DNA of 64,000 nt, from the NCBI RefSeq assembly GCF_009831215.1, contig NZ_WUTW01000001.1:1879423-1943422 (forward strand). Reading direction: 5' to 3'. Source of the stretch: Actinomadura rayongensis. GTDB taxonomy: Bacteria; Actinomycetota; Actinomycetes; Streptosporangiales; Streptosporangiaceae. Under the pieces are notes generated by a model that searched no databases, was not told the origin of the DNA, and saw nothing but the letters and a program-made list of their open reading frames with translations. Below, one piece after another: positions 61,703 through 64,000 of this stretch (positions are counted from its first letter, which is position 1; every line of letters starts with the position of its first letter). The translations under genes and the position numbers were made by a program.

Positions 61703-62676
61703 CCGGTACCGAAGGACGCGCCGTCGTGACGGGCGGGGCCGGGTTCCTCGGCTCCCACCTGTGCGAACGGCTGCTGGAGAACGGCTACTCGGTCGTCTGC
61801 CTGGACAACTTCCTCACCGGCGACCCCGGCAACGTCGGGCACCTGATCGGCCGGCGCGGGTTCCGGCTCGTGGAGTGCGACCTGACGGAGTTCGTCCACA
61901 TTCCGGGCGACGTCGACCTCGTCCTGCACTTCGCGTCGGCCGCGTCGCCGGTGGACTACCTGAAGCTGCCGCTGGAGACGCTCAAGGTCGGCGCGCTCGG
62001 GACGCTGCACGCGCTCGGCCTCGCCAAGGAGAAGGGCGCGCGGTTCGTCCTCGCGTCCACCAGCGAGGTCTACGGCGACCCGCTCCAGCACCCGCAGCGC
62101 GAGGACTACTGGGGCAACGTCAACCCGGTCGGGCCGCGCAGCGTGTACGACGAGGCCAAGCGGTACGCCGAGGCGCTGACGACCGCGTACCGCAACACGC
62201 ACGGCATGGACACCGGCATCGTCCGGATCTTCAACACGTACGGGCCCCGGATGCGACCCCACGACGGCCGCGCGATCCCGACGTTCATCCGGCAGGCGCT
62301 CACCGGGCTGCCGCTGACCGTCGCCGGGGACGGCTCCCAGACGCGCTCGATCTGCTACGTGGACGACACCGTCGCCGGGATCCTCGCGATGGCCGCCAGC
62401 GCCGAGCCGGGCCCGATCAACATCGGCAACCCCGACGAGATGACCGTGCTGGCGCTGGCCGAGACGATCCGCGCCATCGCCGGGTCGGACTCGGAGATCG
62501 TCTTTGTGGAGCGTCCGGAGAACGACCCGGCGGTGCGCCGCCCGGACGGCACGCTCGCCGCGACCCGCCTCGGCTGGCGGCCGTCGGTCCCGAGCGACCG
62601 GGGCCTGCGCCGGACGGTCGACTGGTTCGCCGACCTGCTCGCCGTCACGGGCGAACGGGAGGAGGCCGCCGTCTGA
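61699..62676 (+). CDS. NAD-dependent epimerase/decarboxylase-like SDR (UXS-related)
   Basis: 325-residue extended SDR: GGAGFLGSHLCERLL (NAD loop), STSEVYGDP, YDEAKRYAE (YxxxK) and the IFNTYGPRM segment. These features resemble UDP-glucuronate decarboxylase or dTDP-glucose dehydratase-like enzymes rather than HldD, the ADP-heptose 6-epimerase expected at this pathway position. It may modify the activated heptose or make another donor. ATGA overlap with hldE; last gene of the rightward operon. Confidence 0.85.
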   Translation: MTGTEGRAVVTGGAGFLGSHLCERLLENGYSVVCLDNFLTGDPGNVGHLIGRRGFRLVECDLTEFVHIPGDVDLVLHFASAASPVDYLKLPLETLKVGALGTLHALGLAKEKGARFVLASTSEVYGDPLQHPQREDYWGNVNPVGPRSVYDEAKRYAEALTTAYRNTHGMDTGIVRIFNTYGPRMRPHDGRAIPTFIRQALTGLPLTVAGDGSQTRSICYVDDTVAGILAMAASAEPGPINIGNPDEMTVLALAETIRAIAGSDSEIVFVERPENDPAVRRPDGTLAATRLGWRPSVPSDRGLRRTVDWFADLLAVTGEREEAAV

Positions 62677-62684
62677 CATCGGGG

Positions 62685-62740
62685 TTGACCGTAGGGGCCC
62701 GAACCGCACCGAACGCGTGCCGGTCGTTGCTTACGGTCAA
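62685..62740. promoter_or_regulatory. Long-spaced inverted repeat before the SARP gene
   Basis: TTGACCGTA (62685-62693) and TACGGTCAA (62732-62740) are perfect complements 38 bases apart. They could terminate the glycan operon or be a looped operator of the SARP gene, which starts about 105 bases further on. TTGACC could also serve as a -35. Confidence 0.4.
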
Positions 62741-62844
62741 AGTACGTAGTTTTGCGGACGCTTTCCTTCGCCGGTGCTGCAAGGCTGGGGGCCACGGAAC
62801 GCCGCGGGCGGCGGCGCACGCTAATGCTCCCTAAGTGAGGCGTC

Positions 62845-63609
62845 GTGAGATACGAGATCCTTGGTTCTCTGCGCGTGGCCGACGGAGAGGTCACGATCAC
62901 CGCACCCAAGATCGAGGTCGTGCTGGCCACCCTGCTGATCCGCTCCGGCGAGGTCGTGTCGGTCGACCAGCTCGTCACCGAGGTGTGGGGCGGGGAGCCG
63001 CCGCAGCGCGCGACGGCGGCGCTGTACGTGTACGTGTCCCAGCTCCGCAAGCTGCTCCCGCGCGACGAGAGCGGCGCGCGTCCCATCGAGACCCGCTCGC
63101 CCGGCTACGTCCTGCGGGCCGACGAGGGGCAGCTCGACCTCCACCTGTTCCAGCGGCTCGTCCGCGAGAGCCGCGCCCACGTCCGCGCGGGCCGCTGGGA
63201 CGAGGCCCGCGTCGGCCTGGAGGAGGCCCTCGGCCTCGCGCGCGGCCCCGCGCTCGCGACCCTGCCCGGCGGCCCGGTCATCAACGGGTTCGCGCGCTGG
63301 GTGGAGGAGGTGCGGCTGGAGTGCCAGGAGACCCTGGGCGAGATGAAGCTCCGCCTCGGCCGGCACCGCGAGATGGTCGGCGTCCTCAGCGGGCTCATCC
63401 GCGAGCACCCGCTGCACGAGCCGTTCTACGGCCAGCTCATGCTGGCGCTGTACCGCTGCGACCGGCGCGCGGACGCGCTCGGCGTCTACCAGACGGCCCG
63501 CGAGACGCTGAACCGCGAGCTGGGCCTGGACCCGGGCCGGGGGCTGCGCGAGATGCAGCGGTCGATCCTCGCCGCCGACGAGGTGCTGGACGTCCGTCCG
63601 GCCGTCTGA
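62845..63609 (+). CDS. SARP-family transcriptional activator
   Basis: 254 residues: an OmpR-like winged helix (MRYEILGSLRVADGEVTITA, DQLVTEVWGGEPPQRATAAL, VSQLRKLLPR) followed by the bacterial transcriptional activation domain with TPR-like helices. This small AfsR/RedD/DnrI-type protein is a pathway-level activator of secondary metabolism in actinomycetes. GTG 62845 after GTGAGG. It may control the adjoining glycan island or a cluster beyond the window. Confidence 0.92.
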   Translation: MRYEILGSLRVADGEVTITAPKIEVVLATLLIRSGEVVSVDQLVTEVWGGEPPQRATAALYVYVSQLRKLLPRDESGARPIETRSPGYVLRADEGQLDLHLFQRLVRESRAHVRAGRWDEARVGLEEALGLARGPALATLPGGPVINGFARWVEEVRLECQETLGEMKLRLGRHREMVGVLSGLIREHPLHEPFYGQLMLALYRCDRRADALGVYQTARETLNRELGLDPGRGLREMQRSILAADEVLDVRPAV

Positions 63610-63619
63610 CCGCCGCGAA

Positions 63620-63649
63620 GAACCCCGGGTCCGCGCGGGCCCGGGGTTC
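63620..63649. terminator. Bidirectional terminator between SARP and LuxR genes
   Basis: GAACCCCGGG (63620-63629) pairs with CCCGGGGTTC (63640-63649), with further GC pairing inside. It separates two convergent genes. Confidence 0.7.
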
Positions 63650-63656
63650 GCGCCGT

Positions 63657-64000
63657 CTACGCCGACCGGGCCAGCAGCCGCGCCAGCACCGCCCGCGAGC
63701 TGATGTTCAGCTTGCGGTAGATGCGGGTGAGGTGGACGTCGACCGTCCGCGGGCTCAGCGACAGCTCGGCCGCGATCTCCCGCGTCTTCAGCCCGGTCGC
63801 CGCGATCGTCGCGATCTGCCGCTCCCGCTCGGTGAGGGCCGACAGGTCGGGACCGCCGGACGGCGGCCCGTCGTCGGGCAGCCGGCTGAGCCAGCGCTCG
63901 GCCTCCTCCACCGCCCGCGCCGCGCCGTGCCGCCGCGCCAGGTTCTTCGCCGTCACCAGCAGGGCGGTCGCCTGCTCGCGGCGGCCGAGCCGGACGAGTT
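63657..64000 (-). CDS. LuxR-type regulator, C-terminal part
   Basis: The frame is open to the window edge, so only the last about 114 residues are seen. They hold a LuxR helix-turn-helix (LTERERQIATIAATGLKTRE, SLSPRTVDVHLTRIYRKLNI) after a helical stretch typical of large ATP-binding LuxR (LAL/MalT-like) regulators (ALLVTAKNLARRHGA). The N-terminal sensor or ATPase lies beyond 64000. A SARP and a LuxR side by side suggest a secondary-metabolism regulatory node. Confidence 0.85.
   Translation of the reverse strand, partial: LVRLGRREQATALLVTAKNLARRHGAARAVEEAERWLSRLPDDGPPSGGPDLSALTERERQIATIAATGLKTREIAAELSLSPRTVDVHLTRIYRKLNISSRAVLARLLARSA

Overview
The window is very GC-rich, densely coded DNA from a filamentous actinomycete. 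GTG starts are frequent, genes often overlap by 4 bp, and an orphan DUF397 gene, a SARP regulator, a GTP-type PEP carboxykinase and a SigF/SigB-like sigma factor are present. Gene order around pyrG-nudix-xerD-parA-scpA-scpB-rluB-cmk-der follows the conserved actinobacterial core. I favour a Streptosporangiales/Thermomonosporaceae (Actinomadura-like) host, but that placement is inference. No rRNA, tRNA, CRISPR array or insertion sequence was recognised.

Layout. 1-541: no convincing gene, but a SigF/SigB-type promoter-like motif and strong hairpins. 542-14331: core housekeeping block (prolyl aminopeptidase, a repeat-rich coiled-coil protein, CTP synthase, ADP-ribose pyrophosphatase, XerD, ParA/ScpA/ScpB, RluB, chorismate mutase, prephenate dehydrogenase, CMP kinase, Der). 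14349-20333: small membrane proteins, a deoxyribosyltransferase-like/Nudix fusion, an esterase and a four-gene molybdate operon. 20431-22440: PEP carboxykinase behind a DasR-like operator. 22504-30216: an accessory locus with a P-loop ATPase/NYN nuclease-like protein, a 1088-residue ATPase partner and a divergent ClpC-like protein whose two Walker B glutamates are both replaced. 30213-43629: tautomerase, SoxR, GH65 phosphorylase with beta-phosphoglucomutase, 6-phosphogluconate dehydrogenase, a Ski2-like helicase, a Clp-N/HTH pair with a double operator, two CNNM/CBS membrane proteins, TetR and a universal stress protein. 43690-49604: cupin, a 14-bp tandem array, a His-rich secreted protein, PadR, an SDR lacking its catalytic Tyr, a haem-oxygenase-like diiron protein, a CDGSH protein, a sigma factor and a CBS protein. 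49601-62676: a 12-gene glycan island. 62845-64000: SARP and LuxR regulators.

How the genes work together. The glycan island encodes an almost complete nucleotide-activated heptose pathway: GmhA, bifunctional HldE, and a GmhB-type phosphatase fused to a glycosyltransferase. With these come two GT9 (heptosyltransferase-like) enzymes, further GT1, GT2 and GT4 enzymes, an O-carbamoyltransferase, a pyruvyl transferase and an epimerase/decarboxylase-like SDR. This suggests a decorated, heptose-containing surface or secreted glycan in a Gram-positive organism. The best candidate for an undescribed system is the 22.7-30.2 kb locus: a predicted RNase of the NYN fold coupled to two P-loop NTPases, next to a Clp unfoldase homologue predicted to bind but not hydrolyse ATP.
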